From JAQIBY01 sp963676165 (GTDB lineage: Bacteria; Bacteroidota; Bacteroidia; Bacteroidales; ML635J-15), in assembly GCA_963676165.1 (NCBI GenBank), contig OY781043.1:992001-1056000 (forward strand): a DNA stretch of 64,000 nt. Direction: 5' to 3'. Every line of letters begins with the position of its first letter. The first letter of the stretch is position 1. The notes beneath the pieces were generated by a model, which did no database searches, was not told the DNA's origin, and worked only from the letters and a program-made list of their open reading frames with translations. A program made the position numbers and the translations under genes. Positions 17,647 to 26,198 of this stretch are shown one piece after another.

Positions 17647-19158
17647 ATGACAAAAGAATTGTATTCAATGAATCCGAATCCGTTGATTTCATTCCTGGAG
17701 AAACCAGCGAAAGAATTTACCCGTGAGGACATTATACATTTTATTCAATCTCATCAAATTGAGATGCTTAATTTGCGTTATGTTGCAGCAGATGGGAAAC
17801 TGAAAACACTGAACTTTGTCATTAACAGTCTGGATTATCTTGAGTCTGTTTTGACAAATGGTGAGCGTGTTGATGGAAGTTCACTCTTTTCATTTATTGA
17901 TGCCGGATCAAGTGATTTATATGTAATTCCACGGTATAGTACCGCTTTTGTGAATCCGTTTGAGAGTATTCCTACTTTAGATATTTTATGCTCATATTAT
18001 AATTCTGAAGGCAAAGCTTTGGAATCGGCGCCTGAATATATGGTGCAAAAAGCACATAAGTCATTCAAAGAGTCAACAGGAATGAGTTTTTGGGCACTTG
18101 GGGAATTGGAGTATTATGTGATGGCTGAGATGGAAGAAGGAATGCTATATCCTGCTGAAGATCAAAAAGGATATCACGCATCTGCTCCATTTGCAAAATT
18201 TGAGGAGTTTCGTCGTGAGGCAATGTATCTGATTGCACAATGTGGTGGACAAATTAAATACGGACACTCAGAAGTTGGAAACTTTACTCAGGATAACATG
18301 TATTATGAACAACAGGAAATTGAATTCTTGCCTTGCCCTGTTGAAGAAGCTGCCGATCAGTTAGTCATTGCAAAATGGATATTGAGAAAGCTATCTTATC
18401 AGTATGATTTGTCTTTGTCTTTAGCTCCTAAAATTACAGTTGGAAAAGCAGGAAGCGGATTGCACATCCACATGATGATAGAGAAAAATGGTGTAAATAT
18501 GTTGGTTGACAACGGCAAGCTAAGCGATATTGCCAAACGTGCAATTGCTGGGATTCTTGATCTTGCTGGTCCGTTAACTGCTTTTGGAAATACGATTCCA
18601 ACCTCATATTTGCGTTTGGTTCCTCATCAAGAAGCTCCAACCAATATTTGTTGGGGAGATAGAAACCGTTCTGTTTTAGTGCGTGTCCCTTTAGGTTGGC
18701 TTGGAGGTGTTGATATGGTTGCAGATGCAAATCCACAACAAACTAAAACTCAACGTCAGTTTATGTCCAAACAAACATTTGAGTTGCGTAGTGGTGACGG
18801 TTCTGCTGATATTTACGGTTTCCTTGCAGGTATCGTTGTGGCTGCTAAACATGGATTGGAAATGGATAATGCATTAGAATTGGCTGAAAAGTTATATGTG
18901 AATGTCAACATTTTTGATGATGAACATAAAGAAAAACTTGCTCAACTTGATGCTCTACCTGAATCATGTTATGAGTCAGCAGAATGCTTAGAGTCAAAAC
19001 GTAATGCTTTCGAAAAAGATGGAGTTTTCCCAGAAGGAATGATTACCAGTTTAGTTGCTCAGTTAAAATCTTATGATGATAAAGATTTGAGTGAGAGACT
19101 ATATGGAAAACATAAAGAAATTGCAGAGCTTGTAAAGAAATACTTGCACTGCATGTAG
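17647..19158 (+). CDS. glnA: Glutamine synthetase
   Basis: This 503-aa protein has a beta-grasp N-terminus with LRYVAADGKLKTL near residue 43, followed by the catalytic domain. Active-site motifs are GELEYYVMAE near 154 (metal Glu), GHSEVGNFTQDNMYYEQQEIEF near 204, split here as GHSEVGN and EQQEIEF, GSGLHIHMMIEKNG near 275 (metal His), and NICWGDRNRSVLVRVPLGW near 334 (the NRS Arg). The late motif reads ELRSGDGSADIYGFLAG, where classical GSI enzymes have a P-D-x-x-x-N-P-Y form, so this is a divergent subgroup. It makes glutamine from glutamate and ammonia, or at least a gamma-glutamyl amide; a gamma-glutamyl-amine synthase specificity cannot be excluded. No nitrogen-control gene is adjacent. 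Confidence 0.87.
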   Translation: MTKELYSMNPNPLISFLEKPAKEFTREDIIHFIQSHQIEMLNLRYVAADGKLKTLNFVINSLDYLESVLTNGERVDGSSLFSFIDAGSSDLYVIPRYSTAFVNPFESIPTLDILCSYYNSEGKALESAPEYMVQKAHKSFKESTGMSFWALGELEYYVMAEMEEGMLYPAEDQKGYHASAPFAKFEEFRREAMYLIAQCGGQIKYGHSEVGNFTQDNMYYEQQEIEFLPCPVEEAADQLVIAKWILRKLSYQYDLSLSLAPKITVGKAGSGLHIHMMIEKNGVNMLVDNGKLSDIAKRAIAGILDLAGPLTAFGNTIPTSYLRLVPHQEAPTNICWGDRNRSVLVRVPLGWLGGVDMVADANPQQTKTQRQFMSKQTFELRSGDGSADIYGFLAGIVVAAKHGLEMDNALELAEKLYVNVNIFDDEHKEKLAQLDALPESCYESAECLESKRNAFEKDGVFPEGMITSLVAQLKSYDDKDLSERLYGKHKEIAELVKKYLHCM

Positions 19159-19197
19159 GGATATAGTGTTAAACTATATTGCTTTGTTCGATGAATG

Positions 19198-19229
19198 CAA
19201 GCCTGTCCACTGGATGGGCTTGTTTTTTT
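19198..19229 (+). terminator. Intrinsic terminator after glutamine synthetase
   Basis: CAAGCC (19198-19203) pairs with GGCTTG (19217-19222), with inner pairs including TCC/GGA, followed by seven T at 19223-19229. It lies 40 bp after the stop. Confidence 0.8.
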
Positions 19230-19339
19230 AAGGGGGAAATTAGAGAAATTATCAATTTGTGAAATTTTATGGTTCTGGACATTACTTCAGAGCTATTAAA
19301 GTTGTTTAAATACTCTAGTTTTTGAACATGATTTTTTGC

Positions 19340-19472
19340 AAAAAAAGCATCTGAAAAATCAGATGCCCTAAAAGTATCCCCTGATACATCATCATAATTG
19401 GTGCTAACGCATGTCGTATCAGCTACTTTTTGCTTATGAGAAATCTTCTCTGTCTATCTAAAATAATCCCTA
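19340..19472 (-). ncRNA. Candidate structured small RNA
   Basis: On the minus strand a TAnnTTTG box (TACTTTTG, the complement of 19479-19486) would start a transcript near 19472. It then contains a long imperfect hairpin: 19424-19430 pairs with 19370-19376 and 19416-19422 pairs with 19381-19387 (14 pairs interrupted by an asymmetric bulge), with a further TGC-GTTA-GCA mini-hairpin in the 28-nt loop. It ends in a 7-bp terminator (19347-19353 with 19360-19366) followed by a seven-T run on this strand. No good -33 element is seen. A 25-codon ORF overlaps the 5' part but is weak. This is the only structured content of the 390-bp gap between glnA and the next gene (19159-19548), apart from the two coding-gene terminators. 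I do not recognise an RNA family. Confidence 0.5.
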
Positions 19473-19502
19473 ATAGCTCAAAAGTAATAAAATTTTGCAT
19501 AA

Positions 19503-19528
19503 AAAAAGTCATCCGAAGATGACTTTTT
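19503..19528 (-). terminator. Intrinsic terminator after the minus-strand lipoprotein gene
   Basis: An 11-bp perfect stem (19503-19513 with 19518-19528, GTCATC core) has a CGAA loop (TTCG on the minus strand) and a T run on the minus strand. It lies 20 bp past the stop of the gene at 19549. Confidence 0.88.
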
Positions 19529-19548
19529 AATATTTTTTTCGAAAAGGC

Positions 19549-20124
19549 TTATTTTGCTGATTGTGCAGCTTTATACATAGATTGAATTTCTTCAAGTGTG
19601 AAATTTGTGAATTTCAAACCTTCTTCAATTTCAATTGCACGGTCATCTTTCATGATAACATAGTACAAGTTGTATTCGTCACCATCTTCGTTTTCAAGTT
19701 TGTAAATAAAACCGTTTTCGTCTTCTTCAACGATTTCAACAAAACCTTCAGTTTCCATAGCAAGGTCTTTTGCATCTTGAATGTACTCTTCTTTTGTTCC
19801 GTAAGGAGTGTCATCCATCATAGATACGTCAATAATCCAACCGTCTTTAGCGATTTGATAATTAATGAGGGCGATTCCACCAAAGTCACCGTTAAGCATA
19901 CCTTCGCTTACTTCAGCACCTTCTGGTACATCAAGTGTGATAGGAATCATTTGCTCAGCAAGGTCAATGTTTGCCATTACGATTTCAGCAGTTTCAGCTG
20001 CATCGCTTACATTAGCAGTGTTTTCTTCAGTTGTTGTTTTTTCATCGTTTGTTTTTTCACCACCACCACATGAAGCCATGAAAAGCACAACGAATAATGT
20101 CATTAGTAAACTTAATTGTTTCAT
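19549..20124 (-). CDS. Acidic lipoprotein of unknown function
   Basis: This 191-aa protein has a lipoprotein leader ending MASC (Cys19), a GGG-plus Thr/Glu/Asn-rich linker to about residue 45, and a compact acidic domain (about 50-185) with alternating strands such as GGIALINYQIAKDGWIIDVSMMDD and NGFIYKLENEDGDEYNLYYVIM (quoted parts: ALINYQIAKDGWIIDVSMM and YKLENEDGDEYNLYYVIM). I do not recognise the fold. It is monocistronic, bounded by its own promoter and terminator. Confidence 0.8.
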   Translation of the reverse strand: MKQLSLLMTLFVVLFMASCGGGEKTNDEKTTTEENTANVSDAAETAEIVMANIDLAEQMIPITLDVPEGAEVSEGMLNGDFGGIALINYQIAKDGWIIDVSMMDDTPYGTKEEYIQDAKDLAMETEGFVEIVEEDENGFIYKLENEDGDEYNLYYVIMKDDRAIEIEEGLKFTNFTLEEIQSMYKAAQSAK

Positions 20125-20163
20125 AGTAAATAAAATTTGGTTATATACTCAGGTTATTGAGTG

Positions 20164-20194
20164 TAAAGGTAATTGAATATTTGAAATAATCAAA
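20164..20194 (-). promoter_or_regulatory. Promoter for the lipoprotein gene at 19549-20124
   Basis: On the minus strand TTTG (complement of 20191-20194), exactly 19 bases, then TACCTTTA (complement of 20164-20171), 7 of 8 to the -7 consensus. The predicted leader is about 35 nt. Confidence 0.55.
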
Positions 20195-20354
20195 TATAGT
20201 TTGTTGAATTTGTATCAATTAAATATTGGCTTATTCAAACGAATTTATTCCGTTCTATAGCTGTTAATTCATAACGTTTCTCATGATGTGGAATTTTTCA
20301 ATGAATAGATCATATATTTTTTTAGTATGCTTCTGAAATTTACAATAAAATCAT

Positions 20355-20362
20355 TACATTTG
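20355..20362 (+). promoter_or_regulatory. -7 box for the YfgM-like gene
   Basis: TACATTTG is an exact TAnnTTTG match. Its position supports the start codon at 20393, since an upstream in-frame ATG at 20327 would lie before the transcription start. The -33 region is not clear. Confidence 0.45.
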
Positions 20363-20392
20363 CCCTCTGATAAAAAATCAAATGCATTAAAG

Positions 20393-21082
20393 ATGGCAAA
20401 GAAGAACACGAATCAAGAAACTCAGAATTTTGAAAATGTTGAAAATGCATTGACACATGCTGAATCATTCATTGAAAAAAATCAGAAAAAACTGTCTTAC
20501 GTTTTGCTTGCAATCGTAGTCGCTGTTTTTGGTTATTTTGGATTTAAAAAGTTCATTAGTCAACCTAAAGCTGAAGCTGCAATTGAAGAAATTTATTTGG
20601 CTGAACGCTATTTTGAACAAGACTCATTTCGCCTGGCACTTCAGGGTGATGGAATTAATTATGGTTTCCTTGATATCATTGACAATTATAAACGTACACC
20701 TGCAGGAAACTTGTCGTATTATTATGCTGGTGCTTGTTATCTTCACCTTGGTGAGTTTGATGCTGCTGTTAAATATTTTCAAAATTACAAACCTGAAGAT
20801 CTCGTACTTGGTGCAAGTGCTCAGGCAATGATGGGAGATGCGTACGTTGAGATGAATGATCTCAAAAATGCAATTAAACATTATGAAAAAGCAGCAAAAA
20901 CTGCCAATAATGATTTTCTTTCTCCTGTTTATCTTATGAAAGCTGGTCAAGCTTATGAATTAGACGGACAATTAGAAAAAGCATTGGAAGTTTATACTCG
21001 GATTGAAACTGAATATTATGATACCCGTGAGCAGCGTAATGTTGAAAAATACAAAGCTAGGGTTGAGATGCAATTGAAATAA
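20393..21082 (+). CDS. YfgM-like single-pass membrane TPR protein
   Basis: This 229-aa protein has a cytoplasmic N-terminus rich in Asn/Glu, one membrane helix at about residues 36-54 (SYVLLAIVVAVFGYFGFKKF), and then periplasmic TPR-like repeats: GNLSYYYAGACYLHLGEFDAAVKYF, AQAMMGDAYVEMNDLKNAIKHYEKAA and YLMKAGQAYELDGQLEKALEVY (only short parts of each are needed to see the pattern of G/A-x-A-Y helices). In E. coli YfgM binds the SecYEG translocon and periplasmic chaperones. The start was chosen by the -7 box and the normal N-terminus. Confidence 0.78.
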   Translation: MAKKNTNQETQNFENVENALTHAESFIEKNQKKLSYVLLAIVVAVFGYFGFKKFISQPKAEAAIEEIYLAERYFEQDSFRLALQGDGINYGFLDIIDNYKRTPAGNLSYYYAGACYLHLGEFDAAVKYFQNYKPEDLVLGASAQAMMGDAYVEMNDLKNAIKHYEKAAKTANNDFLSPVYLMKAGQAYELDGQLEKALEVYTRIETEYYDTREQRNVEKYKARVEMQLK

Positions 21083-21100
21083 GATATCCTTTAATTATAT

Positions 21101-21132
21101 AAAAGCATCCCCGTTTTGAGGATGCTTTTTTT
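21101..21132 (+). terminator. Intrinsic terminator after the YfgM-like gene
   Basis: A 10-bp stem (21101-21110 with 21120-21129, GCATCC core) has a 9-nt loop and a seven-T run to 21132. It ends only 13 bp before the ribH ATG at 21146. Confidence 0.85.
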
Positions 21133-21145
21133 AATCAATCACATT

Positions 21146-21634
21146 ATGTCAACAAAAGATAGAAACCTTTCAAATAATAAGCTTGGAAATTATCCTGAAG
21201 CGAACAAATGGAAAATTGGAATTCTTACTGCTGAGTGGAATCCAGAGGTGACCTATTCTCTACGCGATGCCGCAGTGAAATTATTGGTTGAAAATGGCAT
21301 GGAAGAATCAAATATCGTATTGCGTGATGTGCCAGGGAGTTTTGAGTTAATTCATGGAGCAAAAATTATGGCTGAAAGCAAAAAGTTTGATGCTGTAATC
21401 TGCTTCGGATGCATTATTCAAGGGGAAACTCGCCATTTCGATTTTATTGCACAAGGTGTAACTCAGGGGATTGCAGATTTGAATATCAATTACAATATTC
21501 CATTTGTTTTTGGCGTTTTAACTACCGATAATCAGCAGCAAGCATTAGATCGTGCTGGAGGGAAGCATGGAAATAAAGGTGATGAAGCCGCTGCCGCTGC
21601 TTTAAAAATGATAGATTTAAAACATAGTCTTTAA
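21146..21634 (+). CDS. ribH: 6,7-dimethyl-8-ribityllumazine synthase
   Basis: RibH condenses the ribityl-aminopyrimidine with dihydroxybutanone phosphate in riboflavin synthesis. Signatures are ILTAEWNPEVTYSLRDA near residue 21, DVPGSFELIHGAK near 54, FGCIIQGETRHFDFIA near 82 (catalytic His in the HFD step) and PFVFGVLTTDNQQQALDRAG near 114 (shown as FGVLTTDNQQQAL). The ATG at 21146 is preferred because the upstream in-frame codons fall inside the terminator. Length is 162 aa. The stop overlaps the next ATG by 1 bp. Confidence 0.95.
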   Translation: MSTKDRNLSNNKLGNYPEANKWKIGILTAEWNPEVTYSLRDAAVKLLVENGMEESNIVLRDVPGSFELIHGAKIMAESKKFDAVICFGCIIQGETRHFDFIAQGVTQGIADLNINYNIPFVFGVLTTDNQQQALDRAGGKHGNKGDEAAAAALKMIDLKHSL

Positions 21635-22245
21635 TGAAAATTCTCCGTTTTGTCATTGCATTGTTTTTCTGCCTTTTTAGTCTGTCTCAATTACAGGCTG
21701 CCTGGGTCAAAGCAATTGTGATTGATGTTGAGGGAGATACCTTGCGGGGTGAGATTAAGGCAGGGAAACATAGTTTTTCTGACTTTCTGAAATTTCGTGA
21801 TGAGCAAGGTGATAAACATGTTTTAAATCCGGAATTCTATCCTGAAGTAATTACAACTGATAATCATTTTAAATCCATTTGGTTCGATAGAGAAGTAGCC
21901 GGATACAATACTTATTGTTATGGAAAGCTCTTAACATCTGGTTGTGTTGAGGTCTATGATGTGAATTATCCGTATCGTGCCTGTGCGTGCAAGTCTCAGG
22001 GAACTCGTCGAAACCATTGGGTTATAAAAAGTAATGAACAACCTTTGTTTATTGTCTATCACAATATTTTTACGAATAAAATAGAAAACCTTGTGGATGT
22101 GCAAACCTTTCTTCGGAAACAAACAGAAATGAGTTTTGAAGAATTGAAAGGTTTAGGAGACAGAAATCAATTGCTTCGTGTTTTAATTCGATACAATGAA
22201 ACATGTGCGCAGATGAATCGTACTTATCGTAAGGATGTTTTGTAG
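21634..22245 (+). CDS. Conserved exported protein of unknown function
   Basis: This 203-aa protein has a signal peptide (residues 1-22, ending QLQA then AWVKA). The mature part starts with a strand pair VKAIVIDVEGDTLRGEIKAG, typical of Bacteroidota proteins annotated only as hypothetical, and contains four cysteines clustered in C-x-x-G-x..., LLTSGCVEVYDVNYPYRACACK near residue 100-120 (key CxxxACACK). I do not recognise a family. It is translationally coupled to ribH (1-bp overlap). Confidence 0.65.
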   Translation: MKILRFVIALFFCLFSLSQLQAAWVKAIVIDVEGDTLRGEIKAGKHSFSDFLKFRDEQGDKHVLNPEFYPEVITTDNHFKSIWFDREVAGYNTYCYGKLLTSGCVEVYDVNYPYRACACKSQGTRRNHWVIKSNEQPLFIVYHNIFTNKIENLVDVQTFLRKQTEMSFEELKGLGDRNQLLRVLIRYNETCAQMNRTYRKDVL

Positions 22246-22395
22246 TTCACATTTTTCTGTGAGTAATGTAAGAATCCAAAGCTTTGTCTTTTGTTATTAG
22301 CAGGTTATACTTGTTGATAGAATGCCTGAAAAATGTGTGTGATATTCGTGGAATAATGTTATTTTTGAAAAACGGAAAGGATACGTTTTAGAACT

Positions 22396-23193
22396 ATGGG
22401 AAAAATAATTGCAATTGCAAATCAAAAAGGTGGTGTTGGTAAAACCACAACCGCTATAAATCTTGCTGCCAGCTTAGCTGCGCTTGAGTATAATGTGCTT
22501 ATCGTCGATGCTGATCCACAGGCAAATACAACAAGTGGACTAGGTTTTGATGTGAAAAATATTCAATCTGGTTTGTATGAAATGCTTGTTAAACAAGAGG
22601 AGCCAGAAAATATTATATTGAGTTCAGAAGTCCCTCACTTGGATGTTTTACCTTCACACATTGATTTGGTAGGTGCTGAAATTGAGATGCTTGATGTCCC
22701 AAATCGTGAAAAAATTATGGGACTTATGCTTCAGCAAGTTGAAGGGAAATACGATTTTATTATTTTAGATTGTTCTCCATCGCTGGGATTGATTACCGTT
22801 AATGCACTTACTGCTGCAGATTCCGTGTTAATTCCTGTGCAATGTGAATATTTTGCCCTTGAAGGCTTGGGTAAATTGCTGAATACCATCCGAATTGTTC
22901 AGTCTAGCCTCAATAAAGATCTTGATATTGAAGGATTTCTACTTACTATGTTTGATAAACGTAATAACCTGTCACATCAGATAGTTGAAGAGGTGAAAAA
23001 ACATTTCGAAGATATGGTTTTTGATACCCTGATTGTACGTAATATTAAGCTTGGTGAAGCACCTTCTTTTGGACAATCTATTTTAAGTTACGATGCAAAC
23101 TCAAAAGGTGCAGATAATTATCTTGCTCTTGCTAGAGAATTGTTGCAACGTAATAATATGACGAATATTCCTGACTCAGAAAAAACATTATAA
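22396..23193 (+). CDS. parA: Chromosome partitioning ATPase ParA (Soj)
   Basis: A deviant Walker A motif KGGVGKTTTAINLAA (residues about 11-25, with the signature first Lys), DADPQANTTSGLG near 40 and LDCSPSLGLITVNAL near 125 (Walker B) define a ParA/Soj ATPase. It binds DNA nonspecifically when ATP-bound and moves ParB-parS complexes. At 265 aa the length is typical for the chromosomal form without an N-terminal HTH. parB follows after 2 bp. No convincing parS site is visible in the window. Confidence 0.96.
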   Translation: MGKIIAIANQKGGVGKTTTAINLAASLAALEYNVLIVDADPQANTTSGLGFDVKNIQSGLYEMLVKQEEPENIILSSEVPHLDVLPSHIDLVGAEIEMLDVPNREKIMGLMLQQVEGKYDFIILDCSPSLGLITVNALTAADSVLIPVQCEYFALEGLGKLLNTIRIVQSSLNKDLDIEGFLLTMFDKRNNLSHQIVEEVKKHFEDMVFDTLIVRNIKLGEAPSFGQSILSYDANSKGADNYLALARELLQRNNMTNIPDSEKTL

Positions 23194-23195
23194 AC

Positions 23196-24080
23196 ATGGC
23201 AAAACGTAATGCACTAGGGCGTGGATTAGGTGCCCTAATTGAAACCGAAGATAATAGCGGAAATATTAAACGTGACGCTGTCAATGAAATTCCAGTCGAT
23301 AGTATTGAAGCTAACCCATATCAACCACGTACAGAATTTGATAAAGAAGCCTTACAAGAGTTGTCTGATTCTATCAAGGAACTTGGTATTATTCAGCCGA
23401 TTACTGTGAGCTTAAAAGGCAATAAATTTCAACTTATTTCAGGAGAAAGACGCCTAAGAGCCTCCAAATTAGCAGGCTTGAAAACCATTCCTGCTTATGT
23501 GCGTACTGCTGATGATCAAGGACTACTGGAAATGGCCCTTGTTGAAAATATTCAACGTGAAAACTTGGATGCCATGGAAATTGCAATTTCGTACCAACGT
23601 TTGATGGACGAATGTAAATTAACTCAGGAGTTGTTGAGTGAGCGAGTAGGTAAAAAGCGCTCAACAGTTGCAAATTATCTTCGTCTCCTTAACTTGCCAC
23701 CGGCAATTCAATTGGGAATACGCGAACGTAAAATTTCTATGGGTCATGCAAGAGCGCTTGTAAATCTGAAAGATGAAGAAACACAGCTCATGGTATTCGA
23801 TCAAACCATTAAATACGATTTCTCTGTTCGTAAAGTGGAAGAGTTTGTTCGTGAACTTAATGCGGAAGAAAAAAAGAAGCAAGAACCAAAAACGAAAGAA
23901 ACTGCAAACCCAAAGTCCTCTGAAGAATACGATAGCTTGCAAAATCACTTGTCCAATTATTTCCATACAGATGTGAAATTCCAACGGAATGCCAAAGGGA
24001 AAGGTAAAATTGTTATCCCTTTTGGTGATGATGAGCAACTTGAACGTATAATTGCAGCTTTGGATAAACTTGATAAATAA
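23196..24080 (+). CDS. parB: Chromosome partitioning protein ParB
   Basis: This 294-aa protein begins AKRNALGRGLGALIE, the ParA-stimulating N-terminus. The CTPase/nuclease-like domain contains IEANPYQPRTEFD near 43 and the box II motif SGERRLRASKLAGL near 86, then the helix-turn-helix LTQELLSERVGKKRSTVANYLRLL near 139 (core VGKKRSTVANYLRL), and a C-terminal dimer domain after a Lys/Glu-rich linker. ParB loads on parS as a CTP-dependent clamp. It is followed after 2 bp by DUF5683 and then mltD, a tight block likely expressed together. Confidence 0.96.
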   Translation: MAKRNALGRGLGALIETEDNSGNIKRDAVNEIPVDSIEANPYQPRTEFDKEALQELSDSIKELGIIQPITVSLKGNKFQLISGERRLRASKLAGLKTIPAYVRTADDQGLLEMALVENIQRENLDAMEIAISYQRLMDECKLTQELLSERVGKKRSTVANYLRLLNLPPAIQLGIRERKISMGHARALVNLKDEETQLMVFDQTIKYDFSVRKVEEFVRELNAEEKKKQEPKTKETANPKSSEEYDSLQNHLSNYFHTDVKFQRNAKGKGKIVIPFGDDEQLERIIAALDKLDK

Positions 24081-24082
24081 TA

Positions 24083-24643
24083 ATGCAGAGATTTTTTTTA
24101 CTTTTTATTACTAGTGTTTTCTTGTCTTCTGGTTTTGTAGAACACTTGTCTGCACAAGAGCAAAGTGCTTCTGCAGATTCAAGTCTAGTCATAAAGAGTA
24201 AAGTGAAATCACCCAGAAAAGCCAGTCTTTATTCAGCCGTTCTTCCCGGTGCAGGACAAATTTATAATAGAAAAATCTGGAAAGCACCTTTGGTATGGGG
24301 TGGAATGGGAGCCTTTGGTTATATGGCCTATCAAAATCATAGCCAATTTATGCGTTTTAAAACGGCATATCTTGATCGAAAAGATGGTGGGATTGACGAG
24401 TTTTATGATGTGCTTACTTATGATGGACTTGTCAATGAAATGGATAGATATCGTAGGTACCGTGACTTAAATATTATTGGCGTTACTTTGTTTTATGTGA
24501 TACAGATTGTGGATGCGAATGTGGATGCTTCCTTGTCTGATTTTGATGTGGGTGACGATTTGAGTTTAAGACTAGCCATGCCGCCTATGTATTCTAATTT
24601 GCCACCTCAAAGCCTGAGTGTGAGCCTAACCTGGAAATTTTAA
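24083..24643 (+). CDS. DUF5683 membrane protein
   Basis: This 186-aa protein has a signal peptide (cleaved near LSAQ), a linker, then the DUF5683 core KASLYSAVLPGAGQIYNRKIWKAPLVWGG (key parts: SAVLPGAGQIYNRK and WKAPLVWGGMGAFGYMAY), where the P-G-A-G-Q-x-Y-N turn is diagnostic, with two membrane segments at about 70-90 and 135-150. The family recurs beside parAB in Bacteroidota and has no established function; the residues suggest a small envelope protein. It lies 2 bp from parB and 2 bp from mltD. Confidence 0.8.
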   Translation: MQRFFLLFITSVFLSSGFVEHLSAQEQSASADSSLVIKSKVKSPRKASLYSAVLPGAGQIYNRKIWKAPLVWGGMGAFGYMAYQNHSQFMRFKTAYLDRKDGGIDEFYDVLTYDGLVNEMDRYRRYRDLNIIGVTLFYVIQIVDANVDASLSDFDVGDDLSLRLAMPPMYSNLPPQSLSVSLTWKF

Positions 24644-24645
24644 TT

Positions 24646-26196
24646 ATGAAAAAAATAGTGCTCTCAAGTGTGTTCTTTTTGCTCGGATTTGTGACTTTTG
24701 CACAAATTGATGCTGTGATCTCAAATTCAGATGAGAAAACAGTCGATCCAGAATTTGAAGCTTGGATTAATCGTGTTGATTCTCTTGTCAATGCACATTA
24801 TTATTTTCGTCAGGATACTTTAGGGGTAGGGACAGTGTATCGTGATAGTTTAGTGCTTGAATTGTCGGATTCAATTTATAAGAAACGTATTGCTGCTCTG
24901 CATTCTCCTGTTGATTTGTCTTTTAATGATCAGGTGAGACGAAATCTTGATTTTTACATCAGTCGAGCATACCGTCAAATTCCTCGCTTACTTGCGTTGT
25001 CAACCTATTATTTCCCGATGTTTGAGGAAATTCTGGATCAATATGATATGCCATACGAACTCAAATATCTGGCGGTCATTGAGTCAGCATTAAATCCTGA
25101 GGCAGTCTCTCGTGTTGGAGCAACCGGATTATGGCAGTTTATGTATCGCACTGGAAAAATGCAGGGCTTGGAAATTAATTCGTATGTGGACGAACGTCGT
25201 GATCCTTTTCAAAGTACACATGCTGCTTGTCAATTTATGCAGTCATTGTATGATGTGTATGGAGATTGGACTTTAGTGCTTGCTGCATATAACTGTGGTC
25301 CTGGAAATGTTAATCGTGCAATTATTCGTGCCGGAGGGAAAGATAATTTCTGGGAAATCTATCATTACCTCCCTCGTGAAACTCGTAATTATGTACCTGC
25401 CTTTATTGCTGTAAATTACATCTTTGCTTATTACGATAAACATGGATTCGTTGCAGAAGATTTGCCAATGTTTGGTCCTGTTGATACAGTCAATATCAAC
25501 CATGATATGCATTTTGATCAAATTGCAGCTTGTGTCAATATCTCAAAAAAAGATTTACGCTTTCTAAATCCACAATATAAGCGTGATTTAGTGCCAGCAA
25601 AGAACAAAACAAGACACATTTTATTGCCAGTCGAATACATTGCAGACTTTGTGAGAGCCGAGGATACAATACATTTGTACAAAGACTCTGTCTATCTAAA
25701 TCCAGAGAAAATTGCATATAGTCCTTCTGAGTCTTCAGCTGGGACTTATCCTGCTGCTAGTCAGCCTGCAGGGACAAAAGCTCTGACTTATACCATAAAA
25801 CCAGGAGATGCTATTGGCTTAATCGCTTCTTGGTATGATGTAAGTATTTCTGAGCTGAAAGCTTGGAATGGGTTATACACCAATACAATACGTGCTGGAG
25901 CTAAATTGACAATTTATGTTCCCGAAGCAAAGGCAGCATCTTATGCTATGGTTGATAAAATGAGCAAAGCTGCAAAACAAAAGCGAGAAGGTGTACATCC
26001 GGAAACAGGAAAAGCAATTCCTGAACCAATGGATCCTAATTATGAATATTATACAGTGCAAAGTGGGGATAACCCATGGATTATTTCACAAAAATACCCT
26101 GGAATTGAGGTGAATGATATTCTAGAGCTAAACGGAATAAGTAACGCTTCATCTTTGCGGGTAGGACAAAAACTGAAAATCCGTAAAAAGAACTAA
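24646..26196 (+). CDS. mltD: MltD-like membrane-bound lytic transglycosylase with two LysM domains
   Basis: This 516-aa protein has a signal peptide (ending FA then QID), a goose-lysozyme/SLT domain at about 110-290, and two LysM peptidoglycan-binding domains at about 380-425 (TYTIKPGDAIGLIASWYDVS) and about 468-514 (YYTVQSGDNPWIISQKYPGI). The catalytic Glu is in LAVIESALNPEAVSRVGATG near residue 147, followed by GLWQFMYRTGKMQGL and AAYNCGPGNVNRAI near 207. It cleaves the glycan backbone to form 1,6-anhydro-MurNAc, for wall turnover or insertion of envelope machines. It is embedded between the partitioning genes and ddl. Confidence 0.93.
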   Translation: MKKIVLSSVFFLLGFVTFAQIDAVISNSDEKTVDPEFEAWINRVDSLVNAHYYFRQDTLGVGTVYRDSLVLELSDSIYKKRIAALHSPVDLSFNDQVRRNLDFYISRAYRQIPRLLALSTYYFPMFEEILDQYDMPYELKYLAVIESALNPEAVSRVGATGLWQFMYRTGKMQGLEINSYVDERRDPFQSTHAACQFMQSLYDVYGDWTLVLAAYNCGPGNVNRAIIRAGGKDNFWEIYHYLPRETRNYVPAFIAVNYIFAYYDKHGFVAEDLPMFGPVDTVNINHDMHFDQIAACVNISKKDLRFLNPQYKRDLVPAKNKTRHILLPVEYIADFVRAEDTIHLYKDSVYLNPEKIAYSPSESSAGTYPAASQPAGTKALTYTIKPGDAIGLIASWYDVSISELKAWNGLYTNTIRAGAKLTIYVPEAKAASYAMVDKMSKAAKQKREGVHPETGKAIPEPMDPNYEYYTVQSGDNPWIISQKYPGIEVNDILELNGISNASSLRVGQKLKIRKKN

Positions 26197-26198
26197 CC

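Noticed and set aside
19422..19500. 25-codon ORF on the minus strand in the candidate RNA region
   Set aside because: Its start codon lies upstream of the predicted transcription start and the peptide has no recognisable features; treated as part of the non-coding transcript region.
21083..21145. FMN riboswitch before ribH
   Set aside because: The gap is only 63 bp and is filled by an intrinsic terminator; no RFN-like conserved segments fit.
22246..24082. parS site near parAB
   Set aside because: I searched for the CACGTG-centred palindrome of parS. The few CACGTG words in the window (such as in the 34403, 31775 and 63560 areas) lack the flanking TGTTTC/GAAACA symmetry.
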